From Poa pratensis (taxonomy: Eukaryota; Streptophyta; Magnoliopsida; Poales; Poaceae), in NCBI GenBank assembly GCA_947311845.1, contig CAMZMU010000040.1, forward strand, positions 67,513,564 to 67,577,563: a stretch of 64,000 nucleotides of DNA. Direction: 5' to 3'. The notes under the pieces were generated by a model, which was not told where the DNA came from, ran no database searches, and worked only from the letters and a program-made list of their open reading frames with translations. This document shows positions 1 to 11,628 of the stretch, piece after piece. Each line of letters begins with the position of its first letter. Position 1 is the stretch's first letter. A program made the translations under genes and the position numbers.

Positions 1-55
1 TACATTTCAACATGGACAAAAAACTAAAACATCTTATATTTAGGAACGGAGTGAG
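1..55. mobile_element. Stowaway-type MITE, terminal fragment cut by the window edge
   Basis: The run ending GGAACGGAGTGAG followed by TA matches the reverse complement of the usual Stowaway terminus (CTCCCTCCGTTCC), with the TA target dinucleotide at 56-57. Only one end is inside the window, so length and orientation cannot be settled. Confidence 0.6.
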
Positions 56-209
56 TAATATATTGGAAAACGCTACTTCTAACTCTGGGATCCCACGCTC
101 CCTCCTCCGGATCGATAGTGCGCCACATGCCCCTTACGCGCCGACAAAAAATGGGGCGACCATTCGTTTGGGTCCACCACTCCATCTCCTTCCTCTCATG
201 TGTGCGGTC

Positions 210-1310
210 TGAGAATTTTTGCATTGGCTCGTCTTCCCCGAGGAACCACGCCACCCTCCTGCTCGCGCCACTGCCGTCCAAGCACACGACTGCGCCCAGT
301 ATCTCATCCCTCTCTCAGGCGTTGAAGCCGCGAGGCGCCGCCTTCGCAGTTCCATCTCTCTCCCTCCCTTTCTCCGGAGACCTCAGGAACGTCGTGGCCA
401 AACACGCTGCTACCAACGGCAACACCAGTTGCTGGAAGCGGCAGCCGTCAATGCTACAAGGCGGCGAGACCCCGTAGGCGGTGCTACAATCCACGGCGCT
501 TCGTGCTGCAAACGGGAGAGCACCGTGCTGCAAGCCGCAGGCGACGGCGCTGCCAGCCGTGCCGTAGGTGCTACTTGCGGCAGGCATCAGTGGTGCGAGC
601 GGCAATCGCCGATGCTATAGGCAGCAAACAATGGTGCTACCAATGGCTGCTAGCGGTGCTACTTGCGGCAGGCACCGATGCTACCAGCGGCAAACGGTGC
701 TACGGGGGTAGACGCCGATGCTACCGGCGGCAAACGGTGGTGCTACCAACGGCTCCTAGCGGTGCTACCGACGGCAAACCGATGTGCTACCAACGGCTGC
801 TCGTGGTGCTACCAGCTGCAAACCGCATAGTGGATATGGTCCTCGCCGGGGCTGCAAGTGGCGAAGGCCGCCGTCGTGATGCTACAAGCCGGCCGTTGTC
901 AGCTCTGACGATGGTGCTGCTAGCCGGCTGTCGTTGTCGCCTCCGTGTGGCAAGCAGTCCATCAGGGCGCCGCCGCGGTGTTGCAAGCCATCCGTGGGTG
1001 TCGCCTCCGTGCTGCAAGCAGTCCGTTGGGTGCCGTCGTGGTGCTGCAAGCCGGCCGTCGGTGTCGCCTCCGTGCTGCAAGCAGTCCATCGGGGCGCCGC
1101 CGTGGTGCTGCAAGCCGTCTGTCGGGGTGCCGAGGCGGTGCTGCTGGAATCCAGCCATCAGGATCCGCCTCCGTGGTGCGTCATGCAAGGGAGACGATGC
1201 CAAGTCAAGTGGAAAGGAGGAACCCAGTCAAAGTAAGAATATCAAACGCTAGCAGCGTCCCAGCGGACGGCTGTGGAGGCAGGTGATCGGGGAGTCGGAT
1301 TCCCGGGGGA
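210..1310. repeat. GC-rich degenerate tandem repeat block
   Basis: This stretch is built of imperfect copies of short units such as GTGCTACCAACGGC in its first half and GTGCTGCAAGCMGTCC with CGTCGGGGYGYCGCC in its second half. Unit spacing is roughly 30-60 bases. The open frames across it (for example 503-1252 +) reflect base composition; their products are Ala/Arg/Cys-rich with no recognisable domain. It is probably internal sequence of an unidentified transposon. Confidence 0.6.
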
Positions 1311-1564
1311 CGCTCAGCACGGCCCTAAAATATTCCTACAATTTAAACTTTATGCTACCATGTAACTGTTTTTTTCTTTGAAGCGGAAGTAAATGTTGTC
1401 TCATGTCATTAATTAAGAAGATGAATTTTACTTGGTTACTTCACGAAAGACTGGACGAAAGCCGTCAGGAACTTTTGTTTTGATACGATATTACGGTTAT
1501 ACTATTATCTTGGGGTTGTGGATGTTGCCTTCAGGGTCATGGAAGACTTTGTCCAAAGGTCGTG

Positions 1565-1746
1565 GGCGTATCCAGTGGGGGTGTCATGGCACCCCTATAA
1601 ATATGTAGCATTCATTTAGGTACTAATATTTGGACCAATTCTTGCTAACCGCTATAAATTTTTGCACTAATTGTTGCTCAATGTTAAGTATAATAATAGG
1701 GGATTTTTAAGCCTAGCACCCCCACCAATTCCATCCTAGATACGCC
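1565..1746. mobile_element. Small inverted-repeat element, possible MITE
   Basis: The left end reads GGCGTATCCAG then GTGGGGGTG. The right end, reverse-complemented, reads GGCGTATCTAG and later GTGGGGGTG. The 182-bp interval between is AT-rich. I found no clear target-site duplication, so this is a possible degraded DNA transposon. The flanking 1320-1564 holds nothing I recognise. Confidence 0.35.
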
Positions 1747-1948
1747 ACCGCCGTTCGCTAGCCCTGTGTAATCATTCTACATTGTTTTTTCATTTGTTTA
1801 GGTTTATGGTTTTGTCTAGAGATTTACATGAAAATATTCTTAATATAAATGAAGCATTTCACGGGAACTTCACGATCCAAATCATGTGATCCAAGGAGGT
1901 CTTATATGAAAACAAATGCGCAATGCGTAGAGTGGTGTTTTGACTCCC

Positions 1949-2301
1949 GGGTGCATATGCACCCTTTATTTTAAATATATTTTGGACATATTTTGAAATG
2001 TCAAAAAAATTGAAAAAAAATATTCGCACATAGATCTTAACATGATATGTGCTCACAAAGTCGTTTCACGGAAAATCGACTTTTTTGTGGCTTGTGTAAA
2101 AAAGATAAAATTTGGTGCTAAAATAAGGCTTTTTACAAGTCTATTTTTTTTGTCTTTTTTGCACAGGGCACAAAAAATATGGGTTTTCGGTGAAACAAAT
2201 TTGTGAAGGCATATAATGTGAAGATGTATCCGTGAAATTTTATTTCAGATTTTTTTAACAATTTGAAATATGTTTTTCAAATACCGGGTGCATATGCACC
2301 C
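1949..2301. mobile_element. MITE with long terminal inverted repeats
   Basis: Both ends carry the palindrome GGGTGCATATGCACCC (1949-1964 and 2286-2301). Beyond it the two ends stay similar in inverted orientation for about 100 bases (AT-rich, including TTTCACGGA-like and TCTTMACATKATATG-like segments). The roughly 350-bp whole could fold back on itself. There is no coding capacity and the superfamily is not assigned. Confidence 0.6.
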
Positions 2302-2734
2302 TGGTGCCATCAATCTTTTTTGGAAGTTTCTTTTTATAGAGGAAGAAGCTCATCCAAAGTTGCCAGCGTTGTGCATACTGCAAAAAAAAAACAACAAGAG
2401 GTTTGCGATGTTGCTCAAAGAAGCAAACTCTTTTTCTTACCTGAAATATTTTATCATAACCAACCCGAATCTGAACTGCTTGGCCTGCATGAGAGAGGTC
2501 CCCCCCCCCCCCTCCCCCTCCACAAATAAACTACAATATGATAAATATTCGAACGATAAAGCTCACCCAAAATTCAAATTTAAGTATCCTAAAGTTTCAT
2601 AAAAAATTTGACAGAAAACATCGAACGAGGACTACTTGTTTCCTTTGTGAATCCATATATGTTCAACCAAATCATTTTGGAGTTAAAAACAGACTGTCAC
2701 GGCTTTCATGACGCATTTATATGTAATCTTTGAA
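2302..2734. other. Intergenic, nothing recognised
   Basis: AT-rich sequence with a C12 homopolymer near 2501-2512. The short open frame 2270-2602 gives a peptide without any motif I recognise. Confidence 0.4.
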
Positions 2735-2854
2735 CTCGGCAGGTGCATGCTCCGGCTGAATCAAAGGGTCCTGAAAGTCCCACCCTAATAGATCATAGAT
2801 TCCATCATCACGCTCATCATCCGCCATCATCTTGTGTATGATATCACACAAGAT

Positions 2855-3755
2855 CAGTGGCGGCGCCAGGGGTATTCCCTGTATTCACGTGAATACCCAA
2901 GATTTGGCCCAAAATATTACGAGTCCACAAGCCCACAGCCCAGGCGCAGACACGACCATCTCGCTTCGTCAATTCATTCGCCTCCAATCGACAGCCCGCT
3001 CGGACGCTCGGTGCCTCGCTGTTTTGGTCGTTCCCCAACCTAGCGCCTAGCGGCGGCGGCGGCGTGGCCAGTATCGCCAGCAGCGGCAAGCGGAGCCGGC
3101 CAGCGACGGACGGCCAGGTTCCACTCTCCTTGTCCATGTCTTCTCTTAGTTCTCTTATTCTATAACTCCTAACTTTCTATGGCGTGCAGATTAGAACGAT
3201 CTGACACTAGTTTGCTAGTGCGGTAGATTGCAAATCTTGGTATTTTGGTGTAGTTTGCTGGAACGACCAGATTTCTACTTGCTAGTACATCTGGTTTGCT
3301 AGAATGACGAGGTGGCTAGAACTACTAATTTGCTAGTTGATTGCAATTTTGGTATTTTAATTTACCAATTTTCAGAGGGTAGAGCAGTTTTGGTAGATTG
3401 CTGATCTATTTTTTTCTGATCAAGTATCATAGAGGAAGAAGGGCGTTACCATGTTTGTACTGTGGATTGTGGAAAAGAACTTCAAAGGCAAAGAAAACAG
3501 CTTCCGCATCTACTGATCTACACCAAATTCGTTGCTGATTTGTAATCTTTCTTAAACGCTACAGATATTGCCACAATGCAACTTTGTTACTATTATGCAT
3601 ATATGGCAGCAGTACTGATGTATGGTCATTGATCATTGCCTCGGCTATTAGTTCTTTCTAGCTTGCTGCACATTTTCTCTAATACAGTATACATTGTATT
3701 GCAAAAAAAAAAATTGCAATGAATACCCTGGAGCAAATTCCTGGAGCCGCCACTG
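2855..3755. mobile_element. Non-autonomous hAT element (901 bp) with exact 8-bp TSD
   Basis: Termini are CAGTGGCGGCGCCAGG on the left and CCTGGAGCCGCCACTG on the right, an imperfect inverted repeat typical of hAT elements. The 8-bp duplication CACAAGAT is exact (2847-2854 and 3756-3763). The interior has no transposase. It sits in the Harbinger transposase pseudogene, so it inserted later. Confidence 0.9.
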
Positions 3756-4267
3756 CACAAGATGTCATCACCTCTAATATTGTGTAGACATCGCATGTTC
3801 TAACAGGGTGTCGAACACTAGCCCAACGAGTTTAAACCACACCAAATGCTCGCTCCAAATCCTTACTACAACTTCTTATTGTTTTGGGACGAGAGATCTT
3901 TTGTTATCTTACGGTTTGGAGTTTGTTTTAAAAAATGTAGATCACTAAGGATAAATATTATTGTCTAGTTAGTACTCCTTGTTGTATTCGTGACCATTGG
4001 TCTCATAGTTGAAGTCTTGAGAACATAGAAGAGCGTTGAACCACGTTGATATCGAAATCTTGTCATGCCCAAAAAAAATTGCCAATCCAGATATCATGTG
4101 ATGCCATAGCTTTAAGTATGATTGTGCACTCTCCAACATGCACTTTAGTGCGTCTGCCAAGCAAATAGAAAGTTCTTCAGTTTCCAACGTGCATCCTATC
4201 ATTCCAGAAAATCCTCTTCCATCTCCAATAGCCAAGAGTCGAAATGTATCCATAGCATTTGGTTTTG

Positions 4268-4575
4268 AGAACACAGTACAACACAGACGCTCACAAATAC
4301 GCACATACACTCACCCCTATGAACGCACGCACGCACACCCTACCCCTATGAGCACCTCTGAAGGACTGAGCCGGCATATCTTGAGGTTGACGAAGTCACC
4401 ACAGGCGCCTCGCTGTTGACGGGCACGTCACCTACCACTGAAAGAATAGCGCCGGATAATCCTGGAATAAATCCAGGTAAATGCAAACGCCCATGCCAAG
4501 TCTAGGACTTGAACCTGGGTGGGCTGGTTCCACCACAGGGAACCCAACCATCAGAGCCAAGCTCCGTTTGCATAG
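4268..4575 (-). mobile_element. tRNA-derived SINE (Au-like) with 17-bp TSD
   Basis: The flanks carry the exact duplication CATAGCATTTGGTTTTG (4251-4267 and 4576-4592). On the minus strand the element begins with GAGCTTGGCTCTGATGG (A-box-like) and GGTTCAAGTCC (a tRNA B box for RNA polymerase III), followed by a non-tRNA body ending GTACTGTGTT. It interrupts the Harbinger pseudogene. The link to the cereal Au SINE family is from memory. Confidence 0.8.
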
Positions 4576-5158
4576 CATAGCATTTGGTTTTGTCTCAAGT
4601 ACTTTGGCCCGACCACGGCCACCACTGATTTGAAGAACATGTACATGGCTTCAAGGAATGTGGATTCGCTCTTGCGAAGATACTCTTCACTACGATCAAC
4701 AACAACTATATATGCAAGCATCCGAATAGAAACAGTGCATTCTTGAAGAAGAAAAACCCAATCTTACCGGTGTCATCTTTCTTTTAATCCGAAGTAGTCA
4801 TCATGGGCTTTCACTCCCTCCAGAAAACACATGAACACATTGCTAAACATCCGAAAGCATAGCCGAAACTTATCCGCTGGGTAAATTGACCTTATCAATT
4901 TGAAGTGGTCATTGTAGAGAAGAACATGAGACGTCCCTATTAGGAGCGATCACGTCATGTCCCGGTATCTACTCCCTAAAATTGGGCAATGCATTATGCT
5001 AGTATTCGTAGATGATAAGAATGTGGCTTTTTTTTTTCAGAAAAAAGATAAGAATGTGGCCATCAAAATATCATCATTGTCAGAAGAATCAGCAGACGAT
5101 GTATCGATAAACTAATTGTAGAAAAACTTGTGTCAACTATCGATATATGCTGGCACTA

Positions 5159-5164
5159 CACGTG
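5159..5164. promoter_or_regulatory. G-box CACGTG upstream of HMGR
   Basis: A perfect palindromic CACGTG lies about 285 bases upstream of the HMGR start codon. G-boxes bind bZIP and bHLH factors in plants. A role here is inference from position. Confidence 0.3.
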
Positions 5165-5333
5165 GAGCGTTTTGCAAGGACTGTGCACACGTTAGACAGC
5201 CGACAGGAGGAAAAGGGGAAAGGAAGACCACACGGCCCACGTCGGCCGACCCGCATAGCGGGCCCTGCCACAACGTCAGTGGGTCTCCGCGCGGTAAGCG
5301 CACCGGATGCGTGGGCTGCCACTGACTCCGCTT

Positions 5334-5340
5334 TTTAAAA
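5334..5340 (+). promoter_or_regulatory. Putative TATA-like box of HMGR
   Basis: TTTAAAA lies 110 bases upstream of the HMGR ATG, where the upstream DNA becomes GC-rich. Spacing would allow a 5' leader of about 70-80 bases. Confidence 0.3.
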
Positions 5341-5443
5341 GCCCGAACCGGCCGCTCCTTCTCGCGGCACCCCACTCACCCCGAGCGGCCGAGCCGTGCC
5401 CACCTCGCCAACGTTTGACTCGGGCTCGCACGAACGCGCACGC

Positions 5444-8400
5444 ATGGACGTACGGCGGAGGATGGCGCCGCCGCCGGCCGTGCGGGTGGCCCATCGCCAG
5501 GTAGCAGGGGCCCCGAGGGCGTTGCAGGCCGGCGACGCGCTGCCACTACCGCTCCGGCACACGAACCTCATCTTCTCGGCGCTGTTCGCGGCGTCGCTGG
5601 CCTACCTGATGCGCCGGTGGCGCGGGAAGATCCGCTCCTCCATCCCGTTCCACGTCGTCGACCTCACCGAGATCCTCGCCATATTCGGCCTCGTCGCCTC
5701 GCTCATCTACCTCCTCAGCTTCTTCGGCATCGCCTTCGTGCAGTCCATCGTCTCTTCCACCGACGACGACGAGGACTTCCTCGTCGGCTCCCGCTCCACC
5801 GCCGCGCAGCCCGCGCCTTGCGTGCTCCTCGGAAACGCGGCCGCGGTGTCCGAGAAAATGCCGGAGGAGGACGAGGAGATCGTGGCCTCGGTCGTTTCCG
5901 GGAAGATCCCGTCCTACGTGCTCGAGACCAAGCTCGGCGACTGCCGGCGCGCCGCGGGGCTCCGGCGCGAGGCGGTGCGGCGGATCACCGGGAGGCAGAT
6001 CGAGGGGCTCCCGCTCGACGGCTTTGACTACGCGTCCATCCTCGGGCAGTGCTGCGAGCTGCCGGTGGGGTACGTCCAGCTCCCGGTGGGCGTCGCCGGG
6101 CCGCTCCTGCTCGACGGCCAGCGCTTCTACGTGCCCATGGCCACCACCGAGGGCTGCCTCGTCGCCAGCACTAACCGAGGCTGCAAGGCCATTGCCGAGT
6201 CCGGCGGCGCCACCAGCGTCGTCCTCCGGGACGCCATGACGCGCGCGCCCGTCGCCCGCTTCCCCACCGCACGCCGCGCCGCCGAGCTCAAGGCCTTCTT
6301 GGAGGACCCTGCCAACTTCGACACGCTCTCCGTGGTCTTCAACAGGTACAACACTAACTTACTGGATTAGCACGCAGCGTGTGTCAGAGAATACGTCTTC
6401 AACAGGTACACAAAGTTACGGATTTTCTTTGGCGAAACAAATAGACAGATAATTTTGGTGGATAGTTACGTACGCATCCTGTTGGATTAGCTCGCAGCTT
6501 GTGTTGTGTTCGACGATACGTCTCTGCGGCTTAAATCACCTGCCTTCAAAACCAACATTTTTCTCATGGATGCTACTGTGATTTATTGTGAAGTTCTTGT
6601 TTGGATAATGCCAGTACGACTACGAATGTTAAGTATTATTATTTTTACTAGAACACGATATATTAATTCCTTGGAAAATATGAAATGTGAGCAGGTCGAG
6701 CAGATTTGGGAGGCTGCAGGGTGTGCAGTGCGCAATGGCAGGGAGGAACCTGTACATGAGATTCAGCTGCAGCACGGGGGACGCCATGGGGATGAACATG
6801 ATCTCTAAGGGAGTGCAGAACGTGTTGGATTATCTCCAGGATGACTTCTCTGACATGGATGTCATTAGCATATCAGGTACGTGTTGTTTTCTGCGACCTT
6901 CGGCAGAAGCTGAACTAGTACTTCAATTGAGTCACTTATAGTCTTCTTATTAGAATGAAATTCCTAGTGACAACCTTTAGTTTTCCCAAGACAGACTATA
7001 GCTTGCTGAAAAAAAAAATCAACGAACTATTTGATTGAGCTTGTGCACAACAATATGGTGAACATTGGTATGTTCAATCAAACTATAAATTTATGAAATC
7101 AGATAGTCGTTGAACCAACTTGGAATACCATCAGATGTTTCTCTAAGATGTTCCATTACATAATACTATTCTGCTTGCCACTATGCGTCAGTATATCTTT
7201 AATGCAAGATTCCTAAATATGAGTGAAAAAGATATTGACTTCAATTAATACTGACTTTGATTAGATGGGACCTCCACCAAATCATGCAAGATTCCTGATA
7301 TGTATGCTGTAGGGTGGTGCGGTTTGTTTTGTTTGCTTTCACTTTGTTTTTTCCGGCTTTAAGACCGGCGTCATTTGACGTTTCCTTCTGATACAAAATG
7401 ATGCGCACTTAGGTGCCTATTCGAGAAAATTTAAGAAGATTCAGGACAAAGTGCGTAAGCTGCCAGAATAATTGCAAGAATGAATATTGGAAGCAGGAAG
7501 ACAACTGGGCCCTTTTTCTTTACACAAATTAACAGCCCAGTCATCATGCATATTGTATTCGGCCGCATTCATATACGCCACCATATAAATAAATAGATAT
7601 CGGACTTCTTCATATTTTCCCCAATCTAATTAGTACTTTTCGGCAATGAAACCAGGTAATTATTGTTCAGACAAGAAGCCAGCTGCTGTGAATTGGATCG
7701 AGGGGCGTGGCAAGTCTGTGGTTTGCGAGGCAGTAATCAAGGAGGAAATTGTGAGAAAGGTTCTGAAGACCAGTGTGCAGTCACTAGTAGAACTAAATGT
7801 GATCAAGAATCTTGCTGGCTCAGCTGTTGCTGGAGCTCTTGGGGGGTTCAATGCCCACGCCAGCAATATTGTATCAGCCATCTTCATAGCAACAGGCCAA
7901 GATCCTGCACAAAATGTGGAAAGTTCTCAATGCATCACAATGTTGGAAGCTACAAATGATGGCAAAGATCTTCACATATCAGTCACTATGCCATCTATTG
8001 AGGTATGCAACTGTATTTATTATTATTATTATTATTTTCAATTATTAATGTACCCAGGCTTTTGTGCTGATGATGATCACATACAATCTTTTTGTCCCAC
8101 TATACTTTTGATTTGCAAGAAATGTTCTGCACGTAACATATGGTCCCTAATTGGTAAATTAATACATCATATGTGCACATCCTTTTCCATGTCTCACTCT
8201 TTGAATTTATTAACCATCGCCATCTAGCAGCTTTGTATTAAAGAAATGGTATACTGAAATCCTTACAAATTATTTTTTGAGAAACTGGCAGGAACTCAAC
8301 ATTTTCATTAAGAAGAGAGAAATCCTTGTAATAAAAACCATTCTATAATTTTTGTTACACTATTAGTGCAAAAAACTTGGTACGGTTTAAAAAAATGTAC

Positions 8401-9126
8401 TTCTAAGCCTCCTTGTCAAGTTTCTGAAATATTTGTGAAGTCCGAATTGAAAAACAATGGTGCTTAAAAAGATATAAACCCCATGAAGTGTGTCAACATC
8501 AGATCAAGTACAGAATGGCCATATGGCATAGCACTCCGATCTAGCTATACAGATTGTTATTAGTGATGTACTTGAATAGTTCTTAAAACAGTATATGTAT
8601 TTTGGCTAGATATGATCCAGCTAGCTATACTTCTTCGTCAGAAAAGGAATCTTTCGCATCGGAAAGGGAATATTTTATGACGCCTTGTTTCATGTTCAGC
8701 TGCTTGCCTGCTTGTTGTATTGAGCACGATTTGTCGATTATTTAGTCGTGCATTCGATATTGATTTGTTTGTTTCCGAGCACACGTTGAACTGCGTAGGA
8801 TGACCTGTTTCGTTTCATCTGAAGATATGGTGAGTGATCAACACGTTGTGGTATTTTACTGAAAATTGCAGGTGGGCACAGTTGGCGGTGGGACTCAGTT
8901 GGCATCGCAGTCCGCATGCCTGGACCTGCTCGGCGTGAAAGGCGCCAATAGGGAATCTCCAGGATCGAACGCGAGGCTACTGGCCACCGTGGTGGCAGGT
9001 GGGGTTCTCGCCGGCGAGCTGTCCCTCTTGTCAGCCCTCGCCGCCGGCCAGCTCGTCAAGAGCCACATGAAGTACAACAGGTCCAGCAGGGACATGTCCA
9101 AGGCCGCATCGCTCAGCTCTGAATAA
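5444..9126 (+). CDS. HMGR: 3-hydroxy-3-methylglutaryl-CoA reductase (HMGR), 4 exons
   Basis: Exons are 5444-6345, 6695-6876, 7656-8002 and 8872-9126. All introns are GT-AG and the joined frame gives 561 aa, normal for plant HMGR. The enzyme reduces HMG-CoA to mevalonate with two NADPH, the committed step of cytosolic isoprenoid synthesis, at the ER membrane. Two membrane segments lie near residues 41-57 and 77-103, followed by an acidic linker. Substrate motifs are [14 protein letters not shown] (207-220) and [13 protein letters not shown] (234-246, catalytic Glu236). NADPH motifs are DAMGMNM (330-336) and GTVGGGT (479-485). Catalytic Lys (SDKKP, 366-370), Asp444 (GQDPAQN) and His542 (SHMKYN) are present. 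NRSSRD at 546-551 holds the serine known as an SnRK1 target in plants. I chose the second in-frame ATG (CGCATGGACG) because plant HMGRs begin MDVRRR; the upstream ATG at 5396 would add 16 residues. Confidence 0.97.
6336..6410 (+). repeat. Short duplication of the exon 1 donor inside HMGR intron 1
   Basis: TCTTCAACAGGTACA occurs at the exon 1 donor (6336-6350) and again at 6396-6410, 60 bases downstream. The surrounding GGATTAGCACGCAG and TACGTCT sequence also recurs near 6484-6530 (GGATTAGCTCGCAG). Use of the second donor would add 60 bases containing an in-frame stop (TAG at 6368-6370). Confidence 0.7.
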
Positions 9127-9499
9127 CTCGGACAGAATTGCCGAGGAAAATTGATGGTGAAATCCCTCCCTGGGAATTGTAAATGGAGAAGGAAGGTTGG
9201 GTGGTATCGCGTCTTCCTCGCGGCTGATTAAAGAACTCATCGGCAAGCGTCAAGCCGTCATCATCAAGCAGTGCTGTGAAAGGCCGCAGAAGCAGTTTCC
9301 ACGAGTTTGGCCTCTATTTGTTGTTACCTGATGCTGACCGTATCCTCAGCCATTAGACTCCCGTCGTTCTCCGCGTGCTGCCATCACCGTCGTCAGACGC
9401 CTCGGGGCACCGGAGTAGCTAACATTTGGTATGTTTTGTGCTATGTTCTGTCCGTATGGCTTTGTGCAGAAAGTGTAGAGATCCTTCTGAAACTTGATG
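9127..9499 (+). other. Probable 3' UTR of HMGR
   Basis: Sequence directly after the HMGR stop has no other coding signal. T/G-rich tracts near 9540-9600 (TTGTTCTTTGTTAATGG) would suit a plant 3' end, but no exact poly(A) site can be called. Confidence 0.35.
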
Positions 9500-10035
<536 letters not shown>

Positions 10036-10774
10036 CTACTCCGATACAGCGGTTTTCCGTTACCCGGTGCTTTAGATGGTTACTAGTAAAAGGTGATTGA
10101 ACTTTTCTAAGTAAGATGATAATATTTTTTCCTGAAAAGCAGTAAGATATAGGTGTAGTGGCAGACGACGATTGGCACGTGGCTGCACGTTCTGCAGATT
10201 GGATCCGGCATGGCACATGGACCTGAGATTGCACCTTTTTTTTTACAAGAATGAGCTCCGGGCATATGCCTGCATGCCTAATTGTGTGCTAATCAAAGAC
10301 AGTTTATGAAAATGCCAAAAAATATACCAATAGAGACACTTAGCAAAACAACCTCTAATAGTTTTTCGTTAGAGACATTTTAGTACCATGTAGGTAAATA
10401 GCTAGTAAAAGTGTCTTAAAAAACTTAACCACTTCAGTCACTTTAGAAAATGACTTCAATGTTCATTGAAGGCACGTATCTAAGGTTGCCTCAAACAGTT
10501 AACTTTTTGAGTCACTTTATGAAATTCCTCAATAAAAATGGCATGAAAACTCATAAAACATAAGTCTCGTAACCATACTTAGCAGTACAGTCCATATATA
10601 GCAGTAATTATCAAAAGTCTAGTTATTACAGTCCACACTTAGCATTGCGGTCCACATTTATTTAAACGTTGACTTGCACAACAGAGTTCACTTCATCGTG
10701 CAGTTCATAGTTGTAGCAGCCATACTTCTTGGTCCAAATGGCTTTCATACTTAGTAGAGCAAAGTTCATACTTA
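10036..10774. other. Intergenic, 3' side of the B3 gene
   Basis: AT-rich DNA with scattered related words such as AGAGACACTTAG and TAGAGACATTTTAG near 10330-10400. These resemble the subterminal repeats of a CACTA-type transposon, but no terminus or TSD was found. The part next to 10775 may be 3' UTR of the minus-strand gene. Confidence 0.3.
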
Positions 10775-11628
10775 CTATAACATATGGCTAAGTGGCCAAA
10801 TGGTAAGCTTTAGTTCTTCCATCTCTTTGAAGAATGAGAACATGCAAATGTCATTCTCCTCAATCTTGAATCTCTTGACAACCCTTGACCACCCACTTGT
10901 CATAATTGCTTTTTGTGTCCTCTCTTCTAGCTTCATCTGAACTTTATACTCTCTTTGGGAGGCAATGAACTCAACATTCACCTCAATAGGTTCATCTAGG
11001 TACCTTGTGAGGTATTTCTCGGTGAATTCCGCTCCAAACGCCTGTCAATATAGCAAGATTGGAACGGTAAACATACTTCCACGTTGATTGCGATATATAA
11101 ATCTATGCATGATTAAGTAAATTGCATCTTACCATCTTGCATTTCTTAGGGATAACAGATGATTTAGTCATCCTGCAGACATAGTACTTGATTGGATCCA
11201 GTGGTGCATCATCACATATGTTCGTTAAAATCTCCACCATAGTACTTGTCATTTCAACATAGTTTGCAAATATGCAATGCTCATCAAATGAGCAATCCCC
11301 CGTTATACCAGGTCCTACATGCAAGAAATGTGATCTTCTTGTAAATGTTACGAAAGCTTGTCCTAATATACTAAACAAAGTTGCAAATCTTGATGATAAA
11401 CAAACCTCTGATTGTAAGGTGCTCATTCCTTGGACTTGGCATCTCATCGTCAGTTGAGTATGTGTCAGTGTTGTCATCAGTAAGGATGATGTCCGATTCA
11501 CCATCATTGATGTATGCTTCAACACTGCTCATATCTGATTCATCTCCAGTCTCCGACATTTGGTTGTCACTATCATCACTGTCATCACCACTAGGAATGA
11601 TGAAAGGATCACTCCCAATGCTTCCCAT
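10775..11628 (-). CDS. B3-domain protein, 3 exons
   Basis: Minus-strand exons are 11628-11406, 11314-11133 and 11041-10775. Introns are GT-AG and the joined frame gives 223 aa. Residues 1-75 are strongly acidic and Ser/Asp-rich. From about residue 118 the sequence resembles a plant B3 DNA-binding domain: CRMTKSSVIPKKCKM, then AFGAEFTEKYL, then TSGWSRVVKRFKIEENDICMF, which fits the B3 'GW..F.....L..GD..vF' core. B3 proteins (ARF, LAV, RAV and REM groups) are nuclear transcription factors; the short single-domain form with divergent motifs is most like REM. No stop or frameshift is seen. GC-rich sequence at 12460-12620 probably holds its promoter and 5' UTR. Gene capture by a transposon cannot be excluded. 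Confidence 0.75.

Larger units (their letters stand above)
2735..4985 (-). pseudogene. PIF/Harbinger transposase pseudogene, interrupted
   Basis: Read on the minus strand, pieces of a plant PIF/Harbinger transposase appear in the correct order but in shifting frames. Near 4870-4790 lies KFRLCFRM...VFMCFLEGV...DYFGLK. Near 4760-4600 lies QECTVSIRMLAY...EEYLRKSEST...VVGPKYLR. Near 4250-4200 lies RLLAIGDGRGFSGMIG, and near 4110-4010 a segment like the catalytic-core 'HDIWI-FFG-HDK-STWFN' region. Near 3880-3770 lies KDLERAFGV...HPVRTCD and near 2830-2750 the C-terminal MMADDERDDG segment. Frameshifts and stops are present. It is broken by a hAT insertion (2855-3755) and a SINE (4268-4575). This family normally cuts and pastes at TAA/TTA sites; this copy cannot encode a working enzyme. 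Confidence 0.8.

Noticed and set aside
503..1252. 250-codon open frame in the GC-rich block
   Set aside because: Several frames on both strands are open at once and the product has no domain; a composition effect.
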